This document shows positions 43,542 through 55,981 of a DNA stretch of 64,000 nucleotides, one piece after another. This DNA comes from Blastocystis sp. Blastoise (Eukaryota; Sar; Bigyra; Opalinata; Blastocystidae). The stretch is from contig JBBPEB010000017.1 of the NCBI GenBank assembly GCA_039096225.1, forward strand, positions 140,001 through 204,000. The letters are read 5' to 3'. The position numbers and the translations under genes were made by a program. The notes under the pieces were generated by a model, which made no database searches, was not told where the DNA came from, and saw only the letters and a list, made by a program, of their open reading frames with translations. Position 1 is the stretch's first letter. Each line of letters begins with the position of its first letter.

Positions 43542-46500
43542 ATGAGTACTCCGTCAACAATCACTTTGAGTGATTCCAACTTAAAAAGTAATATAGAGTT
43601 ATATTCATAATCTAAGTACTATAGACACTATTCAGTTTATCTTTCAAGATGAAGTTAAGGTTGATATTCCAATTGACATTTTAGAATTATGTCCAGAGTC
43701 AATATTGAGTTTGACATATACTTCAGAAGACTCTTTAGATAATGAAGATCATTCTTGCTATATTGATTACCCTTCCTATTCCATAGAAAAAGTGATTTCC
43801 TATCTCGAAGGAAAACTTTCAATTGATTGTTCTCTGTCTATTACTGAACTGTGTAACATGTATAAAACATTTTATATTTTCTGTCTTCATGGAGCTTTCT
43901 CTCATTACTTTGAGTTATCCAATATTATACAACAAGCTCTTCAAACTTTTTTAAAGAAAAATAATTGTACAATGTATGTTCATTTATATATATATATTTT
44001 CATATATATTTTATAATAGTTGTAAAAAAACAATATCTTCTGATATTACTGAATATATATTAATTATTGAAGGTAAATAATCTTATCTATATATATCAAT
44101 ATACAATAATAATAATTAAAATTATAGGTATTATCTCAGAAGAACGAAATAAAAAATTTCTTGAATATTCCTGTTTATTCGAACTAATGAATATCACACG
44201 TGTTCATCTAAAATGTATATTTTAGCATTTCATTGATTATATATATTATTATATAAAAATTATATATATATATATAGATCATTATTCAAATGAAATATCT
44301 TATGATACTATATATCCATCAAATATACATGAACTATTTCCACGATTATTAAGATATGATATAGAATGTATGTATTTATTTTATTTAATAAATTATTTTT
44401 ATTTCAGATTATAATTGATATTAATTATTTATATTCTATAATTAATATATATATAGTAATCTATTATCCAAGTACTAAAACAATAAAAATAAAGAATGGA
44501 GATTATTTATATGATTATTTTTCTAGATGTGATTATTCAAATAAAAGTATTTTAACATATATATATAATATATACTTATATTATTAGGGAGATATGGTGG
44601 ATATATAATAGATTATATTCCAAATCGTCGTTTCCCTCCTCTTAACATCAATAAAGATCCTATTGAAGAACAAAAGAAAATAATAAAATTTCAAACAGAA
44701 ATTGAAGTTGTAGCAGAACGTATAAAAAATGATCTAACCACTTATTCAAAAAAGACAAAGAAATCTAAAGAAAACAATGTTTCGAATTCTGATTATTCAT
44801 TTTCATCATTATTAGATGATAATTCTATCTCTTCTGTTGCTTCTAATCAACCTATATCTGCCAATATATCAACTAAAGAAAATAATTCTTTAAACTCGGA
44901 TAAGATGATTGATTCTTTGTCTTCTTCAATTAATAACAATTCACAGAACCATTTTTCTTCTCTTCTTAAATCTTCTGTTTCTCCTCCTTCTCCGTTTCTT
45001 CCTCCTCCTATTATTACAAATATTTCTTCTTCTTTTCTTCATCCTCATATTTCTCCTCCTTCTCCTCCTTCTCATATTTATCCTCATTCTCCTTCTTCTC
45101 CTACACTTCTTGACTTTCCTCTTTCTCCTTCTTCTTCTTTTCTTCATCCTCATATTTCTCCTCCTTCTCCTCCTCCTCACATCGACCATCATGTTTCTAC
45201 TCCTTCTCTTATTTATCCTCATACCTATCCTCCTCCTCTTCCTTCAATTCTTTCTCCTCCTTCATTTTTTTCTTCTTCTATTGTTTCTCCTTTCAATGTT
45301 GCTTCTTTGTTTCCATTTATCTCTAATTATCCTTTTGTTATTGAAAGTGATAATGATCCATATGAAGATTTTCATTTTATTTCCAGATACTATTCATCAG
45401 ATATAATTGTTCAATACCCTTATTATTATTCAGATACTTATAATAATCACATATTAAATGATAATAATTATCAAGATAATTATAACGTTATATCTACAAA
45501 AAAATCAACGTTTTATTTTCATTTCAAAGATAATAATGATAGTATATATCTTAATTTTTTTAAATACAATATATATATATAGTAATTGACTATGAACACC
45601 CTATATTAGAGTATCTATTTATTATATATATATATAATTTATTTTTATAGAATTCCTATTATCCCTCCAGATTCTATATTTACTTATCTATTAAATATGC
45701 CAATTTGTAAGCATCTTAAAGAGATTTGTGTTTCAGATAGTATATATATAATTATTTACATATATAAATCTTATTATATTATTATAATAGAAAAGATATT
45801 TTGGGAACTTCAAATAGTAACTCCTCCATTATTAACATCTTTTCTAAATGGTCTTTTTGATCTTCATACAACTATTAATCTAACTGATTGTATATATATT
45901 TATTATATGATTGCTAATATATATTTTTTTTCTATTTTAAATATATATATAGTGATAGATGGAAGTTCTTATGGTCATTATAAACAATTTCTAGAAGATT
46001 ATATTTCTACTCATATATTTCCAAATGTAACAACACTTCGAATTGATAGTATATATACATTATTATTATTTTTTAATTATTTTATGAATATATATTATTT
46101 ATATATATATATTATTATTAATATACAGATAGAGGGAATAAGTCATTTGATGAGAAAATGTTTAATCGATTTCTTTTATTATTTACTTCTGAACATTTCC
46201 CAAAATTACATATTTATGATCTTCAACATTATTCTATAAAGAATTATGAATTTGTTACAAGTATAGATAGTATACTTCAAATACCATTAATAGAACAATT
46301 GGATACTATGTATATGACTATATCAACGGAACAAGAAGTATCATTAGATCATTCTAAAAAGAAATCATACCTTGATTCAATATTACAAACAATAAAGAAA
46401 TTAAATAATAATACAAACTATCAACTATGTTGTATATACTTATTATTATATATTTATTGTATTCTATCTATAGTTAATAATTTCATTTTCTTTAAGAATG

Positions 46501-48705
46501 ATATACTATCAGAATTATTATTACAAAAGAATGTTATCTTTAATAAAACCTATTTTTATTGTATACTCATTTTTAAACATATATATATTTTAAATAATAC
46601 CTATATATAGTAGATAATAGTACTATTGGACCTATATACTCAGAAGATACACACTTTTTGAAGGATTATGAGTTTAAAGAATTATATATTCACGATAAAG
46701 AAGCTGGTATATTTTTATATTCTTTCATTATATATCAATAAACCCAGATTTATAATAATCATGAATATTTTATTTATTATTTAATATATTTATAATTTTT
46801 CCTTTCATTTTAAACTTATATCCTTTTTTTTAAATTTTTACGTTATAAATAGTTAGAAATGATTATGAAAAATCAAAATTAGAGTTATCGATTTTAAAGA
46901 ATGGAAATAAAAACATAAATAAATATCAAGATCAACTGGAAATATGTATTTGTTAAGATTATTATTTTTCTTATTATATCTATAATAAAAACTATATTTA
47001 GTTATATATTCATCTGTATTCTCTCCTAATGAAGTCAATAGTTTTACTAATATTATGAATTCATTAAATACGGAACATATTGAAACGATTACTTTTTCTT
47101 GTATATATATTTATATAGTATCTATATTTTTCTTTCTGTTTATTTTCATCTTATTTAATACTATATATGATAGTGTTTTTATTCTTATATATATATATAT
47201 ATATATAGTTCGAGAAAACTATCACATTTCATTACCTGACTTTGTTTCTAGTTTTAAGAAAGCTAATTATCCTCATTTAAAGAAATTAACTATTAGTATA
47301 TATATATATATATTCATTCTTTATTAATCAATAATACTTTTATATTAACTATTTATTATTAATCATTCAAATTATAGCATATATTAGTATGTTTGCAGGC
47401 GTAACCCTTGAAGATATAAAAATAAATGCAAAGAATATGTCCTTGTTATTATCATGCTTTTCAAATAGTCTTAAAGAATTAAATTTAGATTGTATATTCT
47501 AATTTATCTTATTCTTAATATATATATGGTAGAACCAGATTATTATTATTTGTCTTATTTTTATTATATATATAGTAGAACCAGAAAATGATTATATGGA
47601 AACTATTTTGAAAGAAACAGTGAATTTTCCGTTATGGGAGAATATTGAATCTCTTTCTTTTCCAACAGGTAAATTTAGTTTATGTAATATAATATAATAT
47701 AATATTTATATATATATAGGACGTTATCATCGTGTCACTTGTCTTTTTGATTTTTTTTGTAATAATTTCATAAATAATAAATTATTACAATTGGAATCAT
47801 TAGTTCTTACTGGTATTTAATATTATCTTTATTTTTTATTATTATCATAAATAATAATTGCTATAATTAAATCTCTATAGGTAAAAATGATTATGAAAAT
47901 GACTATATAGTATTTATTCATCAATTATTGAGTGATTTAAATATATATAATTCTAAATCAATAATAGATGAGACTGAAAAATCTCAAAACTTTTATTGTA
48001 TATATATATATATTATCTATATTCTCTTCCCTACAATAAAGTGATTATTATCATATTTTTTATATATAATATAACTTTATATCTATCTAGGTGTTGACTG
48101 TATATATCAAGTCAAGGATATTATATGTAATTTTGAATCATTACAATTAAAATGTCAAGAACCAATAAAATATATACATATGTCAAGAAGATTTGAGCAT
48201 TTTGTTGAATTTAATAAACGATATTGGAATTCTATATATATCTTGTTACAAACACAAAATATGAATTCCTTAGAATCTTTATATATGTGTATATTATTAC
48301 TTTTAATTTTTATTTATTGTTCATTAGTTTATATTTTATATATTATATATAGATATATATGAAGAGAATGACTTAATAAAAACTGAAGAACTTTTTAATG
48401 AAAAGAACTTTCCTAATATGAAGGAGTGTACAATTTATGTAATAGGTATATTTATATATATTATATAAATAAACTTTTAATCTATATATATACATATATT
48501 TATATATATTTATATATATTATATATATAAACTTTTAATCTATATATATACATATATTTATATATATTTATTCAATAATAGTATATATATTAAATTTATT
48601 ATAGAATCACTCTTTATGACAGAATCATGTGAAGTTGTGAAGAATCGAGCGAAAGAATCGAGAATTTCATTTGTTGTTAATTCTTTTATTAAAGAAGAGA
48701 TTTAA
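43542..48705 (+). CDS. BTB-like / LRR-like repeat protein, family member C, with proline-rich insert
   Basis: Member C, paralogue of A. Exon 1 is 43542-43587, then a 37-bp intron, then exon 2 from 43625. This fixes the frame of the BTB-like domain: FQDEVKVDIP, CPESILSLTY, CYIDYPSYSIEKVI. The conserved exons follow: IISEERNKKFLEYSCLFELMN and IYPSNIHELFPRL. The next exon holds a long insert: an Asn/Ser/Lys-rich part, then about 110 residues of Pro/Ser/His-rich repeats (44967-45300). Beyond it the repeat units run in the same order as in A (for example HIFPNVTTLRI and HFPKLHIYDL). The gene ends FIKEEI-TAA. No internal stop was found in the junctions checked. It is convergent with D. Function unknown; an E3-adaptor or recognition role is speculative. 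Confidence 0.7.
44967..45300 (+). repeat. Polypyrimidine, proline-rich coding repeat in gene C
   Basis: CCT/TCT/TCC codons dominate; the block SSSFLHPHISPPSPP occurs twice almost identically (about 45025-45070 and 45130-45180). The coding strand is almost only C and T over some 330 bp. The minus-strand Arg-rich frame is its shadow. Confidence 0.85.
48475..48570. repeat. Direct repeat of about 60 bp in an intron of gene C
   Basis: The text aaacttttaatctatatatatacatatatttat occurs twice, at about 48471 and 48530. Confidence 0.8.
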
Positions 48706-49432
48706 AGTTAGTATATTTAATTACGGTTTTATCTACATATTTTTAATATTCATATATATATATATATATTTATATATTATTTATAATTGTTCCAACTACT
48801 TTTAAATCATATTGTGTGTTTTTTTATTTTATTTAAATTCAATGACTTTTAACAACTTAATCTCAAGGATATTGTCATGTTAATACTTTAATATCTTTTT
48901 ATTCTAACTTTATATATACGAATATAAAAATTTTTAATGTTAAATAAATATCACAAAGTCTTGTAATACTTGTAACATAAATAGAAATATTTAAAAGTTA
49001 TTATACTTAATTAATGGTAGTTTGTAAGAAATATAAACATGTATTAGTTATTTATTTTTATTAATACATATATGTATCAATACGAAAAGGTCAACATAAA
49101 ATAAAAAACTATTCCACTTTCTATTTGATATATAACACTATTATATGTCAATGTTATTCAATAAACATAATTTTAAATACTATTATTTATTCATTTGTAT
49201 AATCATATTTAAATATATACTATTATCACATATAATAAACATTTAAAAACTTTTAGTTTCAAATATATAAATTTAAACAAACAAAAACTAAGTGTTATAA
49301 AAATAATTATATATTAAAGTATAATAGAAATATGTATAAATAAAAAAATCAGTGAATATGAAATTATATATGAAATAATGATTTTAAAAAAGATAAGTAT
49401 TATAAATAAAAAGAGGAATATATACATCTGTA
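48706..49432. other. Intergenic region between convergent genes C and D
   Basis: About 730 bp without a supported exon; its length is similar to the A-B spacer (about 760 bp), as expected if the pairs are duplicates. Confidence 0.6.
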
Positions 49433-49566
49433 TTAAAAGTCATCATAATTTCTATTATTAGTTAAGTCATAAAATACATGATTCTTTTTAATAAATGTAG
49501 AATCTTTCACTTTTTGTTTATATTCATTAATAGCTTCTTCTGATGCTTCTAATTCAGATGAATCTA

Positions 49567-49597
<31 letters not shown>

Positions 49598-52500
49598 CCA
49601 TATCTACATGCGAATTTCTTTAATTTCGGTATTTCACCTGATAATACTAAATCTAATACATCAAATAATAATGTATCATTGTAAAAATCTAAATATAAAA
49701 AATATTTATATAATTATAATGATACTAAAAAAACTTACATATATCAAAATATCTTAAATTTGGGATTTGTTGTTGTTTAATACATTTAATAAATGTTTTG
49801 ATTTCATTTTCAGATATTGATTCATCTTTATATATATATATAGATATATAGATAATAATCAGTAATAAAATATACCAAATTGATTACTAACAATAGTTTC
49901 TACAGATAAATTAACAGTATTCTTTATTTGTTGAATAGATTCGTTAGGATAGAAATGGAAAGAACGATAATCACCAACTTTCTCTAGGAGAAGAATTCAA
50001 ATAATAATAAAAAACTATTAAATAAATATATATACCTTCCAAATGTATACAACCTGATGATGGGAAATTATTACTATTATATGAAGATAAAGTATCTATG
50101 AAATTATTGAAACATTCACTTGATTTTACATCTATATATAATTATATGATATAAAAATATATATTCATAAAATATATATTAATAGTAATCAGAACATACA
50201 TTATCAAGTAATCTTAACATTTTAGCATATATATGATTGATTAATCAGTATTTTATATAATCAATTTATATAAAACATAAAAATAAATCATATGTATAAT
50301 ATTCAAAAAGTATATTTTTGATAAATATTTAACTATATATATAAATACATATTGAAAAACGTTTCAATTTAGCGAAGTTATTCTTAGTATATGATTCAAA
50401 AAATGTCTTAATTGGTATATCATCCATTTCTAAATAATAATTATATAGTTATTTCTTGAAACTATTAAATATAATGAACATAATAAAAAGCATAATAATA
50501 ATAACTAGTATATACCAAAACTTAATATAATTGCATTTTGGAAACCTCCACTTTGAATTAATTTCATTATCATGGTATCATAACCATATCCTAAGAAGCA
50601 TTAATCATAATTATATTATTATTTATTATAATAATAATTAAAAAACAATTGATGTTCATGAATTTAATACTGACTAAATATAATATACCTTTTAAAGTAA
50701 TAAACGAAGCTTTACTAACTATTTTTTTAAGGATATTTTCGAAAATAGAGAAATATTCTGGTTCAGGATTCTTTTTAAGCTCAGGTACTATAAAAATAGA
50801 TAAATTTATAGATAGATATAATTCTAATATATACAATCAATAATTAAATATTCTATGCTACTAAATGTGTTATCGTTAATTAGAGTATCAATTCTTTTTA
50901 ATTCATTTATACATATACGCTTATAAACTATATATATAATTAAATAACATTAATAAATGTATATATAATCATACACTCAAGCCCACAGTTTGATAAATTT
51001 TGTAATATACTACTATTAAATAGATGTTTAAAAGCATCTTGAATATCAAGTAATTCTTGAGTTTCATCATCACTACTATCTTCATCACTATTATCACTTT
51101 CTTCATCACTATTATTATCATCATCACTATTATTATCATCATCACTATTATTATCATTTTCATCATCTTTATTATCTTTATCATCATCATTACTTTCATT
51201 ATTATCATTACTTTCATCATTATCATTAATACTTTCAACATTACTATTATTATCATGATTATCATCATTACTTTCATCATTATCATTAATGCTTTCAACA
51301 TTACTATTATTATCATTTTCATCATTACTATAACCATCATCATTATTATCATTATTATCATCATCACCACTATAATCATCATTACTGTTATCATTTTCAA
51401 CACTATTACCCTCATCATCATCACCACTATAACCATCATTACTGTTATCATTTTCAACACTATTACTCTCATCATCATCACCACTATAATCATCATTATT
51501 ATCACTATTATCATCATCACCACTATAATTATCATCAATATTATCATTTTCATAATCACTACTTTCTTCATCATTATCACTCTCATCATCATTTTGATAA
51601 TAATAATAATAATATTTTAAATTTCGAAAATCATAGCCAATATGATAATCTATAAATTATATAATTCTATTATATAAATATATACTAGTAAAGAACATTT
51701 TGAAATAATCAACTTTAACATTTCTATTTTCAAATTCTTCCAATAAATCATCAAATAATGGCTCATACTTCTCCATATTACAAAGATCTATTAAAAACGA
51801 AATTTAAGAATAAGTAAATAATTATAAAAATCAAATAATAAAATATACTACTTAGATAAAATGTATATGTAAAAAGTCCTTTTTCAAGAATTTCTTTCTT
51901 ATGAGGAAATAAATCAATAACAGTAGCTATATATACATGAAAATAAATTTATAAATATAATTAATTTACAATTAATTAGAAACAAAAAAACCAAGTATAT
52001 ATATACAGCTTGAAAAAATATGGATTGAGTGATTATAAGCTAAATCATCTAAATAGATAGCATTCTTTTTCTTATTATACCACACCATATCTACATTTAT
52101 TGTATTAATTAATGATAAAATTTGTTCAGGAATTTTTTGTTTGAAAATATTGCTACCTATGATATATATAATATATTTAACAAGAATATAATATATATAC
52201 CATATTTATAAGTAATAATATGTAATTTTGGGAAGCATTCCTTCTTAATTAATGATAATGTGAAAGTTTCTATATATACATAATAAACAATATAGACAAA
52301 TATTTAAATATATAGCAAATGCTATATATATACCATCATTAAGAAAAAGTTCTGTAACATTAGGAAACACATGAGTTGTCATTAAATTTAAAAATTCATC
52401 ATTATTAAATAATTTATTGAATTCTGTAACTATATAAAGAGCATCATTAAAAATAATAAAAAAATCTTATATACTCCAGTCTGAAGCCAGTAAGGTGAGA

Positions 52501-53285
52501 GAATCAAAATAACCATCTTCAAAGGCTTTCATAAAAATAATAGCAATTTTTTTGTCGATATAAGAAATTTTATCTATATATTGAATATCAAATAATTATA
52601 AATATTTTCTTTTTTATAAATTTATTTATTTACCTGATTGAATATCTAACTTCGAAAAATGAAAACTAGATGGAAAATGTAATAATTGAGCTAAACCAAT
52701 TTCTGTATTAATTTTGGAATTATATCTATACAAATATATTTAAAATAAAAGTGTTTAACATATATAATTATAATATAAATACGAGAATACCGAGAGTGTC
52801 ATGTCATCTGTAAATAGAATTTTAAGACAGATATATATATATATATATATATATATTTAATAATAATATAAATAATATATAAATGTTAAGTATATATAAA
52901 TATAAAAAAATACTACCATAATTAATAGCTACACTATCTTTAAGTGAATAATAGATATCTTGACTAATTTTAACTTGTGTATAATCATCTGAATATACAG
53001 CTGGTTCAAGAATAACTTCATAGAGTTTAGGTAATTTATTTTCAGATTTTCTATCAGAATAAGAATCTTTAATATCCCAATCAGCATTAGTATTCTTAAT
53101 ATCAAAAGAAATATTCTTATTATATTCATCCATCTCTGACTCAGTATAATAATCAAATTTCTCATCATAATCGATATATTTACCATTATTTTCACAAAAA
53201 ATAATATATTAATGTATATATTCATCACTATTTGGATTTAATAATGTATCACCTTTCAAATAGTTTTTAACTATAACTATATATA

Positions 53286-53330
<45 letters not shown>

Positions 53331-54109
53331 ATAAATTTTTAACTGTGAAACTAAGGGGAATATTTCTTTTATGCAAGATGGATAAATATATTCTGATGGT
53401 ATATTTGGTGCATATTGATCTATATATATAATCATTACTTATTGCATACTAATTATATATTTACATGTAATTTCAACATGATCAATATTCATCATTTTAA
53501 AAAGAAGAGAATAACGTAATAATTCATCTTTTCGTTGTGGTGTCGTTAAGCCTATATATATATATATATAAATTATTTGGAGGGATATTAGTATTATATC
53601 TATTATATAAATATATTCTTACCATATATTCTTATTACTTTATTTTGTGAATTAAAGAGTACAGTATGATTAGTCGATAAATCACATTTATGTAAACTAT
53701 AATATTCATTTTTAGATAAATAATTATAGAATAATTCTTCAATATGAAATAATAAATCATTTATTCTTTCGTCTCTCATATCTATTGAATACTCAACAAG
53801 CGTTTTATATATATCAGCACCATCATCTAAATCTAATGAATCAATATCCATATTATCGTCACTTAAAAATTGAATCACTTTTTCCATGCTCAATGAAGGC
53901 ATATCTACATAATAACTATCATCCTCATATTTCTCAGAGTGTTGGATAATATCCTGAAAGGGAAATTGAGGATATTTCTCAATAAATTCTTTAGAAATCC
54001 ATAATTGTTTCTCATCTTGAAAAGTAAATAAGTCTAAAAAATAGAATAACAGATTTAATCACATTTAAATACATTTCTCTTGAGATGGCTCGGCTAAAAC
54101 TTCTGACAT
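49433..54109 (-). CDS. BTB-like / LRR-like repeat protein, family member D, with acidic insert and one internal TAA
   Basis: Member D, paralogue of B. It starts MSEVLAEPSQEK at 54109; after an intron comes LFTFQDEKQLWISKEF, then the BTB-like block DMPSLSMEKVIQFL. The conserved LTTPQRKDELLRYSLLF and IYPSCIKEIFPLV exons follow, then repeat exons to the C-terminal TFIKKNHVFYDLTNNRN with TAA at 49435-49433. Between about 51600 and 51050 one repeat exon carries some 180 residues of Ser/Asn/Asp/Glu repeats, where B has only a few acidic residues. At 53211-53209 an in-frame TAA follows SDEYIH, in an exon that stays open on both sides; B has Met-Glu at this place. So D may also be a young pseudogene, or the stop may be read through or be an error. 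The first part would still give a BTB-like protein. Confidence 0.62.
51050..51600 (-). repeat. Ser/Asn/Asp/Glu-rich coding repeat expansion in gene D
   Basis: GAT, AAT, AGT and GAA codons in imperfect units of about 60 bp, such as NVESINDNDESND twice and GNSVENDNSND-type units twice. Flanked by normal repeat sequence (TQELLDIQDAFKHLF). The plus-strand Ile/Thr frame is a shadow. Confidence 0.85.
53209..53211 (-). other. In-frame TAA in gene D
   Basis: Codons ATA CAT TAA TAT ATT inside the exon that begins VKNYLKGDTLLNP; the same frame continues to YYTESEMDEYNK, which matches B. Confidence 0.75.
53291..53328. repeat. (TA)n run in an intron of gene D
   Basis: About 19 TA units between the exons ending QLKIYG and beginning VKNYLKG. 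Confidence 0.8.
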
Positions 54110-55981
54110 GACTTGCTAAACTATATAAACAAGCAACAATGAGACGATGAAATGTGTAAAAAATGATATTTTTGTGGATATATAACGAATACATGCTTTA
54201 AACTTACTTTATTAAACTAAATTAATAAAATATTTTAATTATTTATGAATAACAAAAATAAAAAAATATGAAATATAAGAGAGTTTCATTTCCATATATA
54301 TAGAAATCTATTTAGAAAACTGTTCAAATACTAGAATTCTATTATTGCATTTTCCCACGATTAAATGTAAGTTATATGAATCATGGTTATATAGTCAAAA
54401 TAACTTGAAAAAGCTAAATAATTGAAATAAAAAATTTTTTACAAAAAAAAAATAAAATGATTATTTCTTTGGTTTCTAGTTCATATAATGGGTTATCAGT
54501 ATTGTTTTTGTTATAAACTACTTGTTGAGACAATTGTGAGGATAAACAAATAACTCTAAGTAGATAATTTGTGCATGATAATCTGATATGCTGAATTGTT
54601 ATCATGAAAACGTGTTGAAAATGGTTTCATTGTATGTAAAATAATGTGAAGATAATCATATAGAAATAAATATTTAGAAAATAAGAATATCAAGGAAAGA
54701 ATTGTTGATAAATTTCACAAAATTGGAATTTGAGCATGCTACACAAATAGGTAAGATAATGGAGTCACACATTAAATAATTATAATCGAATTTAATGGTA
54801 TTTAGAAATGAATAACTTCTTTATGACAAAATAAATGCTTCTTAAATCATATCATTCATTTTATGCTTTATTTTTATCTACTATAAAATTAATAAAGAGT
54901 CAATTAATGAAATAAATGATATTTATTTGATAATTTTGTAATAACTTACTATATATTTATATATCTATATAATATTTAATAGCCATTTATATATTATTTA
55001 CCCTGTATAATCTTATACTCTTTTAACATCTCTAATATGTATAAGAATAAACAAAAACGTAATAATTTAGTCAACTCTTCATTATATCTTCAAGTCATAT
55101 AAAAAATAGGTAAATAGAATTCTTAGAAATAGCATAATTTTTATACAAAAAATTATTATTATTAGATATGAGAAAACATAGCAAAAAAATATATCGTTAT
55201 AAGGAAAACACTTAGAAATTATCATCCTATTCATAATTAATAATGAACGACTAAGAAATATAATAGCAGCTATATATAAATCGCAATAATATTATTTTAA
55301 AATGTTAGATAAATAATTCTTTTTTGTTGAAAAATGAATTATATCTATGATATTACTTATATAATAATCAAAATATATTATTATAATAAGATATATTTGT
55401 CTTTTCGATATATATTATTATTAGAAAACTATATATATTTATTTATTATTAAAGTATTAGTTTATTATATAAAAGTATTAAAATATATAAAATAAATAGT
55501 TTTCTTTTTCCTTTATGATTACAATGTTAAAAATTTTGGATTTTTCAGAATTTTTATTCTTTAACATTATTCATAGCATTTCATACACAATTCTTTTACC
55601 AATATATTCATAAAAATACTGAGTACAACTAAATTTAACATGATCACTTATTTAATTTCTGAAAGTAAAACGAAATCAACATATTCATGTTTTACAAATC
55701 ATTCCTATTTTTTTTTATATCTTATTAATAGTTGAAACTGAATTCAAGTTGAAATTGCCATCAATTTATGATATTAAAAAGCATAAGAAAATGAGAATCC
55801 TAAAAGCATTTCACTCCCTCCACACACTCAATAAGCTTTTACACTGAGATAACTGTTATCCATATAAAAAACTAAGACCAAAAATTTATAGTTTTTTACA
55901 ATTTTCTTTTGAGTAACTAAAATTTTTAAATTTTCTTTTGTTATACAACTGTTTAAAGTTTGCTTATTTGTGCTGTAGAGA
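54110..55981. other. Divergent intergenic region between gene D and the solenoid gene
   Basis: About 1.9 kb, no coding exon or RNA gene seen. TTTTCCCACGATTAAA near 54350 resembles the degenerate CCGCGG-type motif and lies about 240 bp upstream of gene D. Confidence 0.55.

Noticed and set aside
44941-45222. Minus-strand Arg-rich open frame opposite gene C
   Set aside because: It is the complement of the Pro/Ser-rich CCT/TCT repeat; no start context or splice partner, so a shadow.
46810-46851. ATATCCTTTTTTTT near 46818 as a further U12 donor
   Set aside because: It lies within an intron already explained by GT-AG sites in phase (GCT G / TT AGA).
51057-51620. Plus-strand Ile/Thr-rich open frame of 187 residues
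   Set aside because: Complement of the Asp/Ser/Asn repeat of gene D; the minus-strand frame joins normal exons on both sides.
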